Assembly: GCA_037576195.1 (NCBI GenBank)
Contig: CM075102.1
Location: 20,208,745 to 20,272,744, forward strand
Direction of reading: 5' to 3'
DNA from: Phytoseiulus persimilis
Taxonomy: Eukaryota; Arthropoda; Arachnida; Mesostigmata; Phytoseiidae
DNA length: 64,000 bases
Shown here: positions 1 to 12,361 of the stretch, piece after piece
Layout: the number at the start of each line of letters is the position of its first letter
How positions within the stretch are numbered: position 1 is the stretch's first letter
Notes under the pieces: model-generated
What the model saw: only the letters and a program-made list of their open reading frames with translations
Database searches by the model: none
Told to the model about the DNA's origin: nothing
Translations under genes and position numbers: made by a program

Positions 1-260
1 ATTCCTCATCGGAGGGTCCGAGAACTCAGGTCGGAAAAATTCTGCGCTCTCGAGTCGATCAGAATCCGAAGCTCTTGCACACGTCTGGAATATATGAGCA
101 ATATCCCGCGAGAATCCGGATCCGTCCCAGCCCGAGTCAAACATCGACCGCGGGCCTTCTCGAAGTTTTTCCACGCTCTCGCTGAGATTCTATGACTCCC
201 GTTGACGCGTGATAGTTCCTGTGATTCCTGTGATCGCGGTGCGAAGTAATCGTAACTCAC

Positions 261-327
261 CTTCGGCCTTGGACACAAGCAAGATAGCTGCAACGGCGAC
301 AATGACGACCAACAGAGCACCCCTCAT
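261..327 (-). CDS. First coding exon of a secreted or membrane protein (partial)
   Basis: ATG at 325-327 on the minus strand opens a 22-codon exon: Met-Arg-Gly, a run of Ala/Val/Ile/Leu, then Ser-Lys-Ala-Glu. This is a typical cleavable signal peptide. The exon ends one base into the next codon at a consensus donor GTGAGT (255-260). The next exon is not settled. An acceptor after a TTCCAG at about 75-80 would add only eight codons before a stop, so the main body may lie beyond position 1. I do not recognise the family. The long 5' flank (328-960) contains no upstream coding exon I can defend. Confidence 0.4.
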
Positions 328-3300
328 GCTTCCGTGGGTGGCAGAACGGAACCAAGTCACACAACAAGCTTCTCGATTCCGTCGTTGTTACCTCCACGGT
401 TCGGGAGAAGTTCTCAACGACGTCTGTGGACTCCGGGTCCAGAAAATGTTCTGGTGCTGTTCGTCGACGAGCCACTGGACGCACGGCTTCGGATTTCTCG
501 CGTGGACCCCTAGGGCTGACTTGTTGGCTATCATGTTGGTTGGTTGGCTCCCTCTCTTCCTCCTTTGCTTCCTTCCTTCCACCCATCCATCCATCCATCG
601 GGGACCATCCAGGAATCTGTCGGTAACTCGCTCGCGATCCGGTGAATTCGTCGTGTCTGGTTTCGGAAGGTTCGAAAGCCGCCCTGCCCTCCTGCCTGCC
701 TGCATGTCGCTACTGCTTCTGTTCCTTCGAATCGAACGTCGTCGAATAACGGGCTCGATCGCTCGGTCATCTATCTCATCAAACGCGGAGACAGTCAAAA
801 CGAGTTGGCGCTGAAGGGTGAACGCACTATCGACGCCTGAAGCGTTTGAAGGCAGCGTCGACGGTGACGGCTGCAACATACGCAAGCGAAGAACAGAAAG
901 CAAGCCGAAAAATAAAATCAGAAAAGGTCCTGGCCCGAAGCATGGTATCTAACTCTGTCGCCGCCGTCCGGAATCACTAGAAAGATGCTCACTTCTCGAC
1001 TGCGTCCTGGGAGGAGGCGTCACCGATCCCCGTCATCAAAGCGAACTGGAATCTCATCCGATTCTTGAACTTCCAACCTATGCCACAAAGTGATTCCGGC
1101 CAACTCTGACAGCATTCTTGTGAATGTCAGAAAAAAAGACCATCAGAAATATAAGTGGGAGGTGAATCCGTGGGAACTTAACGCCCTTCAGATCGCCGAT
1201 CAGCTTCGGATGTGGGCACCAGTTTGTTTGGTTTGTGTCACCTAGACAAAATCTTTCAGATAATCCTTCAGTCAGCCCGGATTCCGAATATAGCGTAGCT
1301 GTCTCCATTCATGCTCGTGACAAGGGACTCTAGCGGAAGTTGCCAGCCGAATAAAGAGCCAGATCCAGTTATCGGCTGCCTCGTCAGACTAATCGTCCTC
1401 GTCAATCTTCTGTAGTTGAGGCATTACGGAACCTTCTGTATGTATATGTGCGAAACTAAGTCTGCCACTCAGACTATCCCCTTGTTTCTTTTTTCCAGCA
1501 TCCAATGAGCGCAGCGGGCAGCGGTCGATTCCCTGCGACAAACAGCTGCAGGCGCAATTGGTCGATAGTAACAATAAGTCACTGACGATCGTTCGAGACC
1601 TATGAGGATGAGAAACTTGAAGAATAATCTATTCTGACGACCTTGGACTGTTGCTTCAAGTCCGTGCCCGACCGAAGCTGCTCCTTCCTCATTCGAGCTA
1701 CTCTATCCAAGTCTCTGTATCGTTGTACCTCGAACTTTGACTGTGACGGCACTCCAATCGAAGCTCATGTCGCCCGGGATTTCCAACGCGATCCCACAGA
1801 GGTCATTCAACTTTTCCTTGTAGGATATAGAGGTGCACAACTTTTTCGCATGAACGGACGTGTTCTCTGGACACAATCGTAATGTTGACTTCAAGGCCTC
1901 TCAGGAATACCATGGATGAAGTTTAATGACACTCACCTTGGTGTTGTCTCGTGCTCAAAACATCATCGATATTCAAATGTTTGTAGTGAAGCAGTTCTCA
2001 AATACGAGCGCGAGACCTCGAGTTCAACATTCGAAACCGATTCGCTCGGGGAAGCTTTTCAAAAACTGAAAACATTTTAAAGTTTGATGGAATGACTCTT
2101 GGCAGCTCCGTTGACAGGCGTCGATCTCGGGAACGACGCTGGTCTGATTCTTGACGGACCTCTGCTTGTTTCCGACGAATTGACCACTCATCGACGTATG
2201 TGGGGCACGCCCGGGCAGGTTTCCAGCTTCCACGTTGGGCTCGAAACCCACCCTGTCGGACTGGTGCCAAAGGAAAAAGACCCGAAGGCTGAGTATTGCA
2301 TTCGGAAAGTGGTCGAGCCCGTTCGAGTCTTTGCTCACGACAACCGATGCTTCGGATCATCGGAAAACTTACTCAGGAACAAGCCTGGTCATAAATATGT
2401 TTGTCCACTGTATTTCATGGATTATTCATTTTTTGAAAATGGATTTTTCACCAGCGAGGGCTTTCCGATTCCTGATCTTCTCATCGCAAGTTCCGTTCAT
2501 GAGTTCACCCGTGGCTAAAATTAGTTGGGCGTTGAACGTGGTTTGCTCCATTTTTTTCCGTGAACGTTGCAATTTATTACGCAACGTTGCCGCTGCTCAT
2601 GATTTGCTCCGGATACAACACGAAAAATAATCCACCCATTCTCATCAAGCTAAAATTCCTCATAAACATGGCTTAGAGTGCCGACGAAGAGGTTTATTGT
2701 CGAGCGCGGGCCGCGGTGTCAGTAATCGCCGGCTCCAAGACCGTTTGGGTATGGTTCATGATTCTATCGAATCAAACGGCGTCCAGTGAGCGCCACTGAC
2801 AGCACTGAATTCCTACCGCTGACAGAGAACGCTTCATTGGTTTCACCGACACCAGAATCGTTGAAGTACTTAGGTCAAACGAACAACTTGGCTTCTTTCG
2901 AAGAAGTGTTTTACATTTGACTTGAAATCAAATGGAAACCTTCCTGCATCGAACTCCTCGGACGGTCCGTCGCCCGGAGCGGGATCAACGCTCAGCTAAA
3001 CGTTCAGGTCCCATCCCTGCTCATTCTATTACAAATATATGTTGAACCATCCGTTTCTCTCGGACAAATCGGGATCCTTCTCGCTAACTACGGAACCACT
3101 GAGATGATTTGGATTCCTGGCTTAGCAATCACTCATCGCTGCATCGGGGAATACCTGAACGAATCGCAGAAGAGAATTATAGGTCCATGTACTCGTTATG
3201 TCAGTTCGGGATTGCCTCCTCGCTCGAGCTATTAGGTGACTTTTCGACATATATCCAAGAAAGACTCCAAACACTCTCGGAAAGTTGCGTAAGATAATAC

Positions 3301-6300
3301 GTCGGGTTTGATGCCGGGACGCCTTAAAAAAAAAGTTCGGAATTGTATAATCATGTCTCTTTGACGGCCGGGAACTTGGAAACTGAGTTTCCGAGGTGAC
3401 TGACATCGAGTTCTGGAGGGTGGCTCTGTTCGGCGCACGGAGCATGCGGCCAATCCCTCGAGGGACTCGCGGCTGAAGATATATTTTACACCACACTACT
3501 TTTCTAAAGGAGCTCCGTTGGGTCCGATCCTTGCGAGCGAACATGAAGCGAATTTAATCTCGTGGGATTTTTCTGTTGCGTAGGTCCTGAGAAACTTCTG
3601 CGACGAAGACAACGCTCCTGTCTGGACGGCGGGGTCAGAAGAAACAGGGATAGTGGAAAGTCAGTCAGTCCCGGAATCTACGTCCATCGTTAACGAATCG
3701 TTAGCAGTCGCAGAACAGAGCATTAGCAGAAGTATCGTCGTCAGATGGAGTTCTGTGCTGTGCTTTGACGGCGGCAGCCTGAAACAGAAGAAGGGGAAAC
3801 GAACCACAGAGAGAAGGGTCAACGCTAGCCGAGGCACTAACCCGTCGGCTAGGTTCTTGATGCACCCGTTTTCTGGTCGCTAGACTCGTTCCTGTGGTCC
3901 TTTCAACGCAGTGTGACACCATGGCTCAATGATTACATTTCGCGAAATGGAAACATGGATAATCCGTTCAACATAACTAATATCCCGTGTCAGTTATGGG
4001 GGGATTCCAACTCTTCAGCAAGTCTTCGACTCAGAATGGAACGATTTGGTTGCTGAGGGTTTAATCTGCTGGTTGCAGCAACGTAGCGTATCGGTTCTGT
4101 TTGTTAACCATACCGCATCTAATCCACGAACGACCGATCCCTGTAGCCAAAAAGATTGCAATGAACTTAAAATGTTTGCCGCTAAGTAAGTGGTCCAACT
4201 CACCACAATCTGTTTCGTTGAACCTGATCCTGAGGTGAGATGGCACAATGTGAGACATCAGAGAAACCACTATTCGCTTTGATCTTCGAGATATTCTGGC
4301 GATGCCACATACATGCATCGGATTTATACATGGAGCTCGTGTGCGCACATTTCCTTGGGAAGTTCCTGAACTCACACAAATCTTGGGTGATCTTGGCTAA
4401 TTATCTTCGAAATACTCAGCGATTCCCCGAATTCCGGCGATCTGCCCAATGAGTAAGATGCGTGAGCTCCCAGTGTCAGGTATCCATGAACGCACCTCGG
4501 AAAGAGGGCGGACACACGAGATTGTCTCCGATCGCTGGCAAGCTGCAGAACTTCCTTAGAGCTCCGGAAATATGCTAGACGTTCCAGACCGACCCTGATC
4601 GACACTGTCGCTAGTCCGGTCTCAAGGAAGCTCCGGAAAGTCTCAAGCAGTATCGAGCGCTTCAGAATTCTATGAACATGCTTGCTATGAAGCTTGAGAC
4701 TTCTCGATATGAGCGCTCGGGAGCTCCTGTTTTCTATATAGCTCTTGAATAAGGGGCTCCTAAAAAATCGAGACAGTTCTCCTGACAACGGCACAAACGG
4801 AGTTTGTGCAGTGCCCGTGACTCGAAGCATTATGCCCCACCATCACAGAGATGAGTTGGTTGTCTCTGCGAAAACTCCGAAATCCGTTTATGACTTTTCA
4901 GGCTTTCGGGGACAAGCTCTCGAGTCATCTCGAAGCAGACTTCTGGTTTCGGTCTGAATGTCGAGCTCAATCTTTATTCCACGGGTTATCTCTGTTGGCA
5001 AGTGTCGGATTGGTGACTTATGTGGTCGGTGAGAGCAGGCGAGTAAAAAAAAGCTTCCCGAGCACTGTTGGTTTCGAAACGCGACACTCGAGAAGGCTCA
5101 TCCGTCACGACCTTCATCATCGGAGAGTTGTGGGCCTGTTTGGAAGCTTCGATCTTGTGATGACGTTTTGATAGACACGAGCCGTATGAATTGTTCGGAT
5201 TTCGTCGATGACTAGCAGATATATATTTTCTGTAGTCTCCATTATCGTCTGGTTGAGCGGGGGAAATGTGCAAAGAAGGACCCGTTGACTGACGTGCTGG
5301 TTGCTTTCTCGCTCGCTCTTTGATTGCTTCTGTTTGCGAGTCATCATACCCCCTTGTTCTCATTTTCCATTTCGTTTCAAGGATCGCCAACAAAGCTGCA
5401 AAACGATCGGGAAACGACAAAATCATTTCTTCTGCGCGAGCGGACAACGGGCCGGCCAGCTAGATGCCGGGATTTTTACATAAATGGGTAACTGCCCGAG
5501 TGAGCAAGGAAACGAACGAAGGAACGAACGGACGGGAGAGTGACGGGGTTGATCCGAACATCCTTCGTATCTAGAAAGAGCAGTTTGATCGTGGAAGCAG
5601 CTGTTGCGGCTACTGCGACGACGATGACAACAATGGACACAGAAAATGTTTCGGTAGCACTCGGATATCTGGAGAATATCAGAACGCTTCTCAGAAATCC
5701 ACAGAGCAGGGAAACAATGCACTGACAAGCGTCGTTTACAGAGCATCAAAGGCTCATGGTGAACGATGGAGATTCGATACTTTTCTTCTGGAAACCTTCT
5801 CACTAGGAAAACTATCCGCTTCCTTGATGACTTCTTTGAAGAAAACTTCAGAAGCCCATTTGAAATCATCAATGTAGAGTGCTTCATGAATCCTTAGCCA
5901 TCGACCGAGCCTCGGACATGATCTCTGGGAAACACTGAAGTTGTTCTTCCAGCGAATGACCAGAGATGATAATGCAGATGAACGAAAATAATTCTCTCAG
6001 GTTTCAAGATCTCGAATCTCCACGGATGTGGTTGGGACGGTCTACGGTTATCAGAGATCATTAAATCCGCTGATTATTGCAGAGAAAAGTTGAAAGACTT
6101 CCTTTATTATTTACAGAGAGCTATATACAGAATGCGTCCGACGTTCAGATAGTGTTTGCTTCGCTGCTCGTAGAAAAAGACCGGCCGGTATTTTTAGTGG
6201 CTCCATTGGTTGCGTGATCGCTCGGTCAATCATTCATAACAGTAACAAGTCATCAGAAATGAGAGCAAGTCGCAGAACAAGGATCGAGGCGGCACGGCCC

Positions 6301-6551
6301 GTCCTCTGTTTGGTGTTGAGCTCCGTCCGATATTTCACATGCCCTTCCCATCTTCTTCAACTCAACATCTACTCGTCCTCAGTCTCGTCCTCTTCTCCTT
6401 GCTCACGTTGCTCATCAAATACATATCTCGAATACAGATGTGAAGAAGGACGACTTGTAAACCTAGACCTTGGCAGATTCAGCAGTTCGGCACCAGGGCA
6501 CCGACTGCTTGGAGACTCCAAATTGAGTGTGAAACACCCCCATCGAATAAA
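328..6551. other. Stretch with no confidently assigned gene
   Basis: No recognisable protein family was found on either strand. A short (CCAT)n-like tract lies at about 583-598. Around 1.93-2.35 kb on the minus strand there is a consensus donor (GTGAGT, 1931-1936) after a coding-like stretch interrupted by one in-frame TGA. The plus strand is also open at 2099-2518, so the coding strand is undecided. A minus-strand donor at about 4199-4204 follows another open stretch. The region 5.0-5.9 kb has overlapping open frames on the minus strand with no family resemblance. It may hold exons of compact genes that cannot be joined from sequence alone. Confidence 0.3.
4240..4452 (+). CDS. Possible small protein of 70 residues
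   Basis: A complete ATG-to-TGA frame encodes 70 residues rich in Phe, Leu, His and Trp, beginning Met-Ala-Gln-Cys-Glu. The composition is protein-like and the antisense frames are less so. However, an exon with a good donor (GTGAGT at about 4199-4204) can also be read on the minus strand across the same bases. There is no recognisable domain, signal peptide or membrane segment. It could equally be untranslated sequence of a neighbouring minus-strand transcript. Confidence 0.15.
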   Translation: MAQCETSEKPLFALIFEIFWRCHIHASDLYMELVCAHFLGKFLNSHKSWVILANYLRNTQRFPEFRRSAQ

Positions 6552-8541
6552 TTAGTAGTGACCAGCGTAGCCACCGTATCCATAACCGTGACCGTGAGCA
6601 TGAGCATGAATGGGAGCTGCGTAGGCGTAGGCGGGAGCAGCATAGGCGGGGGCGGCATACGAAGCGTGACCGGCAAGAGGAGCATAGGCGGGCTCAACGT
6701 ACGAGGCGGCGACTTTCACTGGGACAGCGTGGATGGAACCAGAAGGAATGCTCTGCAAACGAAGTACGTTAACTTCAGTCGGATCATGGGACAGCCGTCG
6801 AAGCGAACAAGCGACAAACTGGCAACAACGCAACTTCGGGAAAGACCTCCGGTCACACGGTGACAATGGCCGCGTGAAGATCATTGTTTCAATTGATGAA
6901 GGTTAACATTTGATGATGGAGCAACCGTTCATCCGTTTCCCCGCGAGTCGGTTTGTCTGAATGAGCATTATTCGCTGGTCAACCGGACCGGTTGGCGATA
7001 CTCGACCGAGACAAGACCGAGTTCGTCATGGATGAAATGAACGGGCATGTCCATGGGACGGGGAACATCGGTCTCCATGTCCCCGATGCGTTCTGTTCCG
7101 CTGCCGTCCAATCGGCAGCCGGACAAACGTGAGGCAAAAGGATTCCAGGGAGTACTCCGAGAACGCGTTCAACCCGATTTTCTGTCAGAACCGCGGGCAG
7201 CACTCCGGACGACGGGGATCGCCGCGACCAAGTTCTCCAAGTGCAAAAAACAGTTCCAACAGAAACTTTGGAGCAGGAACGTCATGCGGCCACTCAAGCT
7301 CAGCAAAAACAAAAGAAATCCGCCTTCATTGTCGGGCCGTTCTGATGTGCGCTTGGTTATCAAATCAAGGCGGTGGTGATGGAAAGTGAATTCGGTGCCG
7401 TGGGGGAGCAGAGACATTTCCCTCAAGTGCTCCTGTTGTTGGACAATGGTTATGGTGTTTGACGAAACTGACGATACAGTCAGAGACAAAGTCAAGGAAT
7501 AGGAACCTCCACGACATCTGAACCGAACCATTCGACGTAGGGCTTGCGTAATGCAGAGCTATCCCGATAAGAATTCGCCATCAATGTGAATTCATCGAGC
7601 TCCCTCCCGCTTCGAGAAACTCACCTTTCCGAAGGCGGAGGTGATGGGAGCGAAAGCAGGCTCAGAAGTCTTGGTTCCAGGCTCGTTGGTTTTCACGGCC
7701 GCGCGGAATCCCAGTTTGTCGGCAACGTACTCAACCGATCGGTGACGACCGTCGATCTCTCCAAGATAGTAGGATCCTACGACATGACCGTGAGAGCCCT
7801 TCTCGGAACGTCCGTTGACATTGCCCCAATCGTCCTTAATGTCGTAACCGAAAGCGTAGTTTCCGAAGTCCTGGGAAGGAGGATACCGTTGTCAATTCAC
7901 CAGACTAATCGGAGAGCCAGGCACCACAGATTTCCACGCGGACTCACATCTTGCTTCCGGTAATTTGACGAGGATCCTCCGATGTGACCAGCGGTAGCCA
8001 CGGCGACCAAGGCGGAGAGGGCGACGAACTAAAATATTGCTGAAGTTAATGGAAATCATCCGAGCAGATCGGTCTAAGGACGTCCAAGAGCCCTTTAGGA
8101 ATCTGAATCGACAGAGGAAGCGGTGAGAAATGACATGCGTGAAGTTTCCCGCGAAGCCATGATCGGAGAAATTATCTGGATTGTTTCCCCACGAGGAATG
8201 AGCTCAGCATGAACGCTGGAAAAGTGAGGAGCCCAGGGCATCCAAACTTGGAGGACAGACCCCAGAACCAAGTGGCAGGCGGGGGGAGCGCAAATCGAGG
8301 ACGAATTTGGGCGGCAAACAGAAGAGAGAACAGCCCACAATTGTTCCCTCCAACAGAAACAACGGTGCTCCGTAGAGGGCACTCGGGACGTCCTGCAGCG
8401 TGTGGGCACCACGGGAGCAACAGAAGCTGTAGCGGCGACGAAAAACCACAAGAAAAAGTAATCCTCTAGGATGTGCACTGTGGCCAACTCGAGCAGCAGA
8501 CTCGACGAGGGCTGGCGAGGCTCCTTGCTTACTTTCATCAT
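6552..8541 (-). CDS. Cuticle protein with Rebers-Riddiford chitin-binding domain (four exons)
   Basis: Structural protein of the exoskeleton, secreted by the epidermis and binding chitin. Exons are 8533-8541, 7948-8028, 7625-7870 and 6552-6752, all phase 0 with consensus donors (GTAAGC, GTGAGT, GTGAGT) and CAG or TAG acceptors, giving 178 residues. Exon 1 supplies only Met-Met-Lys. Exon 2 supplies the rest of the signal peptide (FVALSALVAVATAG). This tiny first exon is typical of arthropod cuticle genes. Exon 3 (residues 31-112) carries the R&R domain (Pfam PF00379), with YAFGYDIKDDWG near its start and VEYVADKLGFRA further on. Exon 4 is the low-complexity tail of Ala-Pro-Tyr and His-Gly-Tyr repeats that ends the protein. 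The 872-bp last intron holds another open stretch, noted under findings. Subclass within the R&R family is not decided. Confidence 0.9.
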
Positions 8542-8602
8542 TGTTGAAGTAGCTCTGAGTATGGTGAAGCTCAGTTTGTTTAGTGTGCCTGCCCCACGGA
8601 GG

Positions 8603-8610
8603 CTATATAC
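8603..8610 (-). promoter_or_regulatory. TATA box of the cuticle protein gene
   Basis: On the minus strand GTATATAG lies about 60-70 bases upstream of the ATG at 8541. With transcription starting about 30 bases downstream, the 5' untranslated region would be roughly 35 bases. TATA-driven promoters are common for stage-specific cuticle genes. The start site itself is inferred. Confidence 0.55.
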
Positions 8611-8917
8611 CCACAGAACGAACCTTTCCCGCCACGGGGGCCGCCGGGTGAGGGCAAGCGTTTCACTCGTCGGCACACAGGAAGGCGGGCAGGCTGGCTA
8701 GTTGGCTTGCCAGCGAAGTGGCAGTTTATCTCTTCCCAACAACGACCAATAACTATGTGCGCCTAACAGAAACATTCGCCACAACGGGAGCGAAGAGGGA
8801 GGAGGAGAAGCGGGTACTCGATTTCTTTCACACGCGTCGTTGTTCAATTATTTTCGTGGTTCACAACTTTTATGGAGTTCTTGTCGCCCTGTCTCTAGTT
8901 GACATGGGCACCCCAAA

Positions 8918-9105
8918 CTACGAGGTAATGGATGTTTCATCCTCCTCGATTGGATCAGTCTCATACGCTCCGCTACAGCACGGCTGCTGCAGTCAGTTTT
9001 TAGACGGGAAATCCCTCTCATTCAATCATTTGAGAAAGATTGACAACTTACCTGGAGCCTAAGCAAACTATCGAACGCCGAGTCCCCAGCAAACCCATCC
9101 AGCAT
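8918..9105 (-). CDS. Possible 40-residue two-exon protein
   Basis: Exon 1 (9052-9105) runs from ATG through 18 codons to a perfect donor CAG|GTAAGT. Exon 2 (8918-8986) begins after a TGCAG acceptor and keeps phase 0 for 22 codons to TAG. An in-frame TGA upstream of the ATG supports this ATG as the start. The product begins MLDGFAGDSAFDS and has an adjacent Cys-Cys pair in QPCCSG, followed by an acidic Thr/Ser-rich end. It resembles a receptor tail, so it might be the last two exons of a larger gene, but no upstream exon is visible. It sits about 300 bases upstream of the cuticle promoter, same strand. The plus strand is also open across the locus. Confidence 0.3.
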
Positions 9106-10296
9106 GAACGGAAAAGCTTGGAATATTCAGAGCATTACCGTCAGTGTGGAACCCAAAAAAATCACCGGTATTTCACTTTGAACGAAATCCTCAACCCCGG
9201 CGAAGATCCACCAGTTATGGTGTAACTTGAAAGAACATGGGAATTCTGCAACTCTTAGTCTCTGAATGTATCCTATGCAGGGGTTTTCCGCTGTAAATCC
9301 TCAAGTTTCTCAAGGCAGCCGTCTGTGAGTTTGTCCGAATATTAAGAATCTGAACTGAGTAGGGCCTTTAGATTGGGGATCCGAACTCCTGAGATGACTA
9401 GGGTGATGAAAAACAAGGAGGACGGTCATCATCGAGGGCTCGAGATTCGCGAGTGGACTCCCCTTGCGATAACGCCAACCACCACAACCCTGTGTGAACG
9501 ATGGATGAACAAAGAGTCGTGAAGACGTCGTGGACTAGGGAGAAAGGCGAACCGAATCAAAAATGGCGAACGGTGCAAAATCGATTCGATAACTCAAGCC
9601 AAAACAACCGCAATTCCACAGCGACCACAACAACAACAAACCATAGCAAGGCCGTCGAGGGGCAGCCAGTGGAGCCACTTCAGTGTTTCCAACTTCGGAT
9701 GCTCAACACTGCGTTTCGTTCTTTTCTGCTCCACTCGGGCCCAAAACCGACCGGGCAGCAGCGGGGTAGTCTTGTGAAACTTATTTTCGCTTTGAAGAGC
9801 CTCGGCTTCAGTATTTGAAGCACAAAATGCGACTGGCTTCGCTGCTAACTACGCTACGATGCTAACAGAATCACTATAGATGACTTTCGAATGTCTTTCT
9901 TTCGCAGCGAACGTTACGGTTTGCCGGTGCATTCAGCAATTTATTCCTTCTTCTCGGTTCCCCCTCAAAAATCCATGGATTCGGTTCAGGACCTGGGAAT
10001 CGAAACTTCGAAGCGATTCAGATATGCAGAACTGCTGAATATGGAGAAGTCAAAGGTTACTAAGCGATGCATTGTCTTTAGCATCAGCGTCAGCTGCAAG
10101 TTTTTTTCATGATAGATTATTGAAATATACCGTGTTAGGACTTTTTCATTCTGAGAATCGCTTCAACAACAGTATCATGGGCTTGCACAATATAATCATG
10201 AATCATGCAATTTCAACTTGTGAGTCTTGGAAGACAGTGAACTTCAGCTCTGGAGGTCTCGAAATCACGTCACCCTCCCGACTTTGCTCCACATAA
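9106..10296. other. Intergenic, no gene assigned
   Basis: A plus-strand ATG frame at 9501-9818 encodes 105 residues rich in Gln, Asn and Thr, with no domain. A short stretch at about 9281-9330 is bounded by an acceptor-like CTATGCAG and a donor GTGAGT on the plus strand. Neither is strong enough to call. Confidence 0.3.
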
Positions 10297-10302
10297 TTTA
10301 TT
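10297..10302 (-). promoter_or_regulatory. Polyadenylation signal of the mS34 gene
   Basis: AATAAA on the minus strand, about 50 bases after the TAG stop at 10353-10355, at the usual distance for 3' end processing. Confidence 0.6.
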
Positions 10303-10352
10303 GCAAACTGGACTCTTTCCAAAGTAGGAGAGCAACTTCAGCAACAATTCAT

Positions 10353-10925
10353 CTAGATATCGTAATTTACACCTCGCCTCAGCTCTTCGTATTTGAGAGG
10401 ACATGAGTGTATGTCGATTTCGAAGGAGGGGGTCTCTCCGGGCTCGGCCACTCTGCGGGATTCTTGATCAGCCTTAGCCGAGTAGACTTGTGGAATCTTC
10501 ATGTTCGGATCGAATGACCCTCCGCTAGACTCTATCTCTCTCTGGATCAGGATTTTCAAGAGAGGTGTGGGTTCTCTTTCCCTCGGCAGGATCTTTATCG
10601 GAGGACTCTTGATGATCTGGTCGAGGTACTTTTGCTCGTCCTCCTTGTGAACCAATCGAAAATCGGGCAAGTGACTATCGATGAGCTTCACGCCTTTGTC
10701 GATGCATCGGAAGTATTCGTGAGCGTAGACATTTCCCCACATCATGTCTGGGTCCATGGCTGGCTCGACCTTCTTCACGATGTAGAACGACGGCTCCTTG
10801 AAGCGCTCGTAAGAACCACGAGTGAACATCCGGCCAACTCCGAAGTCCTTGAGGTTCGTGAGAATTTTGATCAAATGCTTGCCATAGTATTTTGATGGCA
10901 AGCCGATGTATTCGATTCTGCCCAT
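10353..10925 (-). CDS. MRPS34: Small ribosomal subunit protein mS34, mitochondrial
   Basis: Component of the mitochondrial small ribosomal subunit, imported into the matrix. Single exon, 190 residues if started at the ATG at 10923-10925 (MGRIEYIGLPSKYYGK). An in-frame ATG at 10953-10955 would add ten residues. I prefer the internal start because family members begin a few residues before the conserved Tyr-Ile-Gly. Visible family features are the N-terminal YIG block, then LTNLKDFGVGRMFTRGSYER, the EPSFYI stretch that follows, and a later 'DFRLVHKEDEQKYL' block matching the VPKHEEE region of human and fly mS34. The C-terminal third diverges, as is usual in this family. The gene is followed at once by a poly(A) signal. 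Identification rests on remembered family features, not on a search. Confidence 0.85.
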   Translation of the reverse strand: MGRIEYIGLPSKYYGKHLIKILTNLKDFGVGRMFTRGSYERFKEPSFYIVKKVEPAMDPDMMWGNVYAHEYFRCIDKGVKLIDSHLPDFRLVHKEDEQKYLDQIIKSPPIKILPREREPTPLLKILIQREIESSGGSFDPNMKIPQVYSAKADQESRRVAEPGETPSFEIDIHSCPLKYEELRRGVNYDI

Positions 10926-11812
10926 CGTGCACGATTCTTGAGGAGTTTCTATCACCGCGCACTCGAATCACTACCTGCACTGCTGTTGAACCACCCGGTA
11001 TTTGTTTACCGACTTGCTGTGAATGCGACAGCTTAGCAGACGACACTTTTTCAAAACAGGAGTGCGGCAAGGAAATCTAAACATCTCCGCGTCTGAGCTT
11101 GAATTATTTCAAGGTTCGCTGCTTCTTCGTCCATTAGCGGAGCCCGTTGTGGTAGCAGGAGAAATCCCCGATATGAACCTCGCAGCGACTAGCAGTTCTG
11201 CAACAGCGCAGAGCGAGAGTGCTCTTTCTGAAAAGTTGTCGCATGTAGCTTTACGCAAAACGAATTGGTGAAAAGCTGAATCGAGGAACAAACTCGGAGA
11301 GTTTGATATCCGCGCTCGATAAGCGCCTGGCCAAAAGGCAACGAAAAAACTGGAACTCAGCACGGACATCATTCCCTTGGAGAATTCTTGAAGTTGAAAT
11401 CGTGAAAGCCGTGACATATCTCCCACCGAATCTAGCCGCGGCCTTGAAGAGAGAAGTGTCAATTTGATTATTTCCCGATTCAGTTCGGGAGCGTTTTGCA
11501 CTGAAGTAATCGGTTGGACGAAAAAAACGACACAAAAATGCGTAGTTGGTTACGCTCGATCCGATCAGAGCTGCAGCTATCGACAGCTTGGTACGCACAG
11601 CTAACTACCAGCTCCAGACAACGCGTTGCCGATCCATTTGTCTTGGCTGATCATAAGGGAATTTTGCTAACTCCCGAGCCCAATGCAGCGTTTCTCTGGT
11701 TCACTCGTCAGTTGGAGAATTGAATTCCTTCCCTCCGGAGTCTCCCGTGGGGTCCGGTCAGCCTCGAACAACGGTCGCATGTCAATCGTTGATGGTGTTC
11801 CGAAGCAATTCG

Positions 11813-12361
11813 CTACAGCCTTGAATTCCTGGAGCCGAGTTGGGCGTCGGCAGCTCTGAGGTCTGGACAGCGAGCGAACTCGACTTATCCAAGATCGACA
11901 CCTGGCTCCTTTTGGAAAAACGAAAGGAAATGGTGGCCGCATTCTTCTGAGACGATAACTAGATCCGCGAAAGATCGCATCACTCCTGTCGTGGCTGAAC
12001 TAGAAGCGTGAGCAGAAACTCACCCATTTTTGAAGTCGCGCCCGGCAATGAATACTGGGCTTGTTGTTAGATTTCTGAGCTCTTCCAACGGCACACAGCG
12101 GCTTTGTGATCGCTCTTTTCGGAGGTCCGACAGATCAAGTCGGAGTAGATCTGAGGACTATCGGTGTCATATGGAATAATCATTGGAAACGATTCGAAAG
12201 TTCAGTGTTCGATTCATCGGTTCAGTGATCATGGGGAGAGTAATAATTCGGTGATGATGAATTCTTCTGGGAACGCCTAATCGGCTGGGATTACAATTTT
12301 GAAGCAGAGCATATGTGGAATGAAACAAATAGAAAGCTCCTAGCAGACAAAGAGCACTCAT
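11813..12361 (-). CDS. Candidate small secreted peptide precursor (three exons, 78 residues)
   Basis: Exon 1 (12295-12361) begins ATG and encodes a hydrophobic leader, MSALCLLGAFYLFHSTYA, with properties of a signal peptide. Its donor GTAATC is weak. Exon 2 (12024-12150) follows a CCTCAG acceptor, stays open for 41 codons and ends at a consensus donor GTGAGT. It contains Leu-rich and basic stretches, one Cys, and an Asn-Leu-Thr glycosylation site. Exon 3 (11813-11855) follows a CTCAG acceptor and ends in TAG after 13 codons. Phases match at both joins (1 and 2). No family is recognised. Exon 2 is the best-supported part. The first and last exons are less sure. Confidence 0.35.

Noticed and set aside
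10675..11070. Long minus-strand frame overlapping the start of the mS34 gene
   Set aside because: It is an alternative frame of the mS34 coding sequence and carries no family features.
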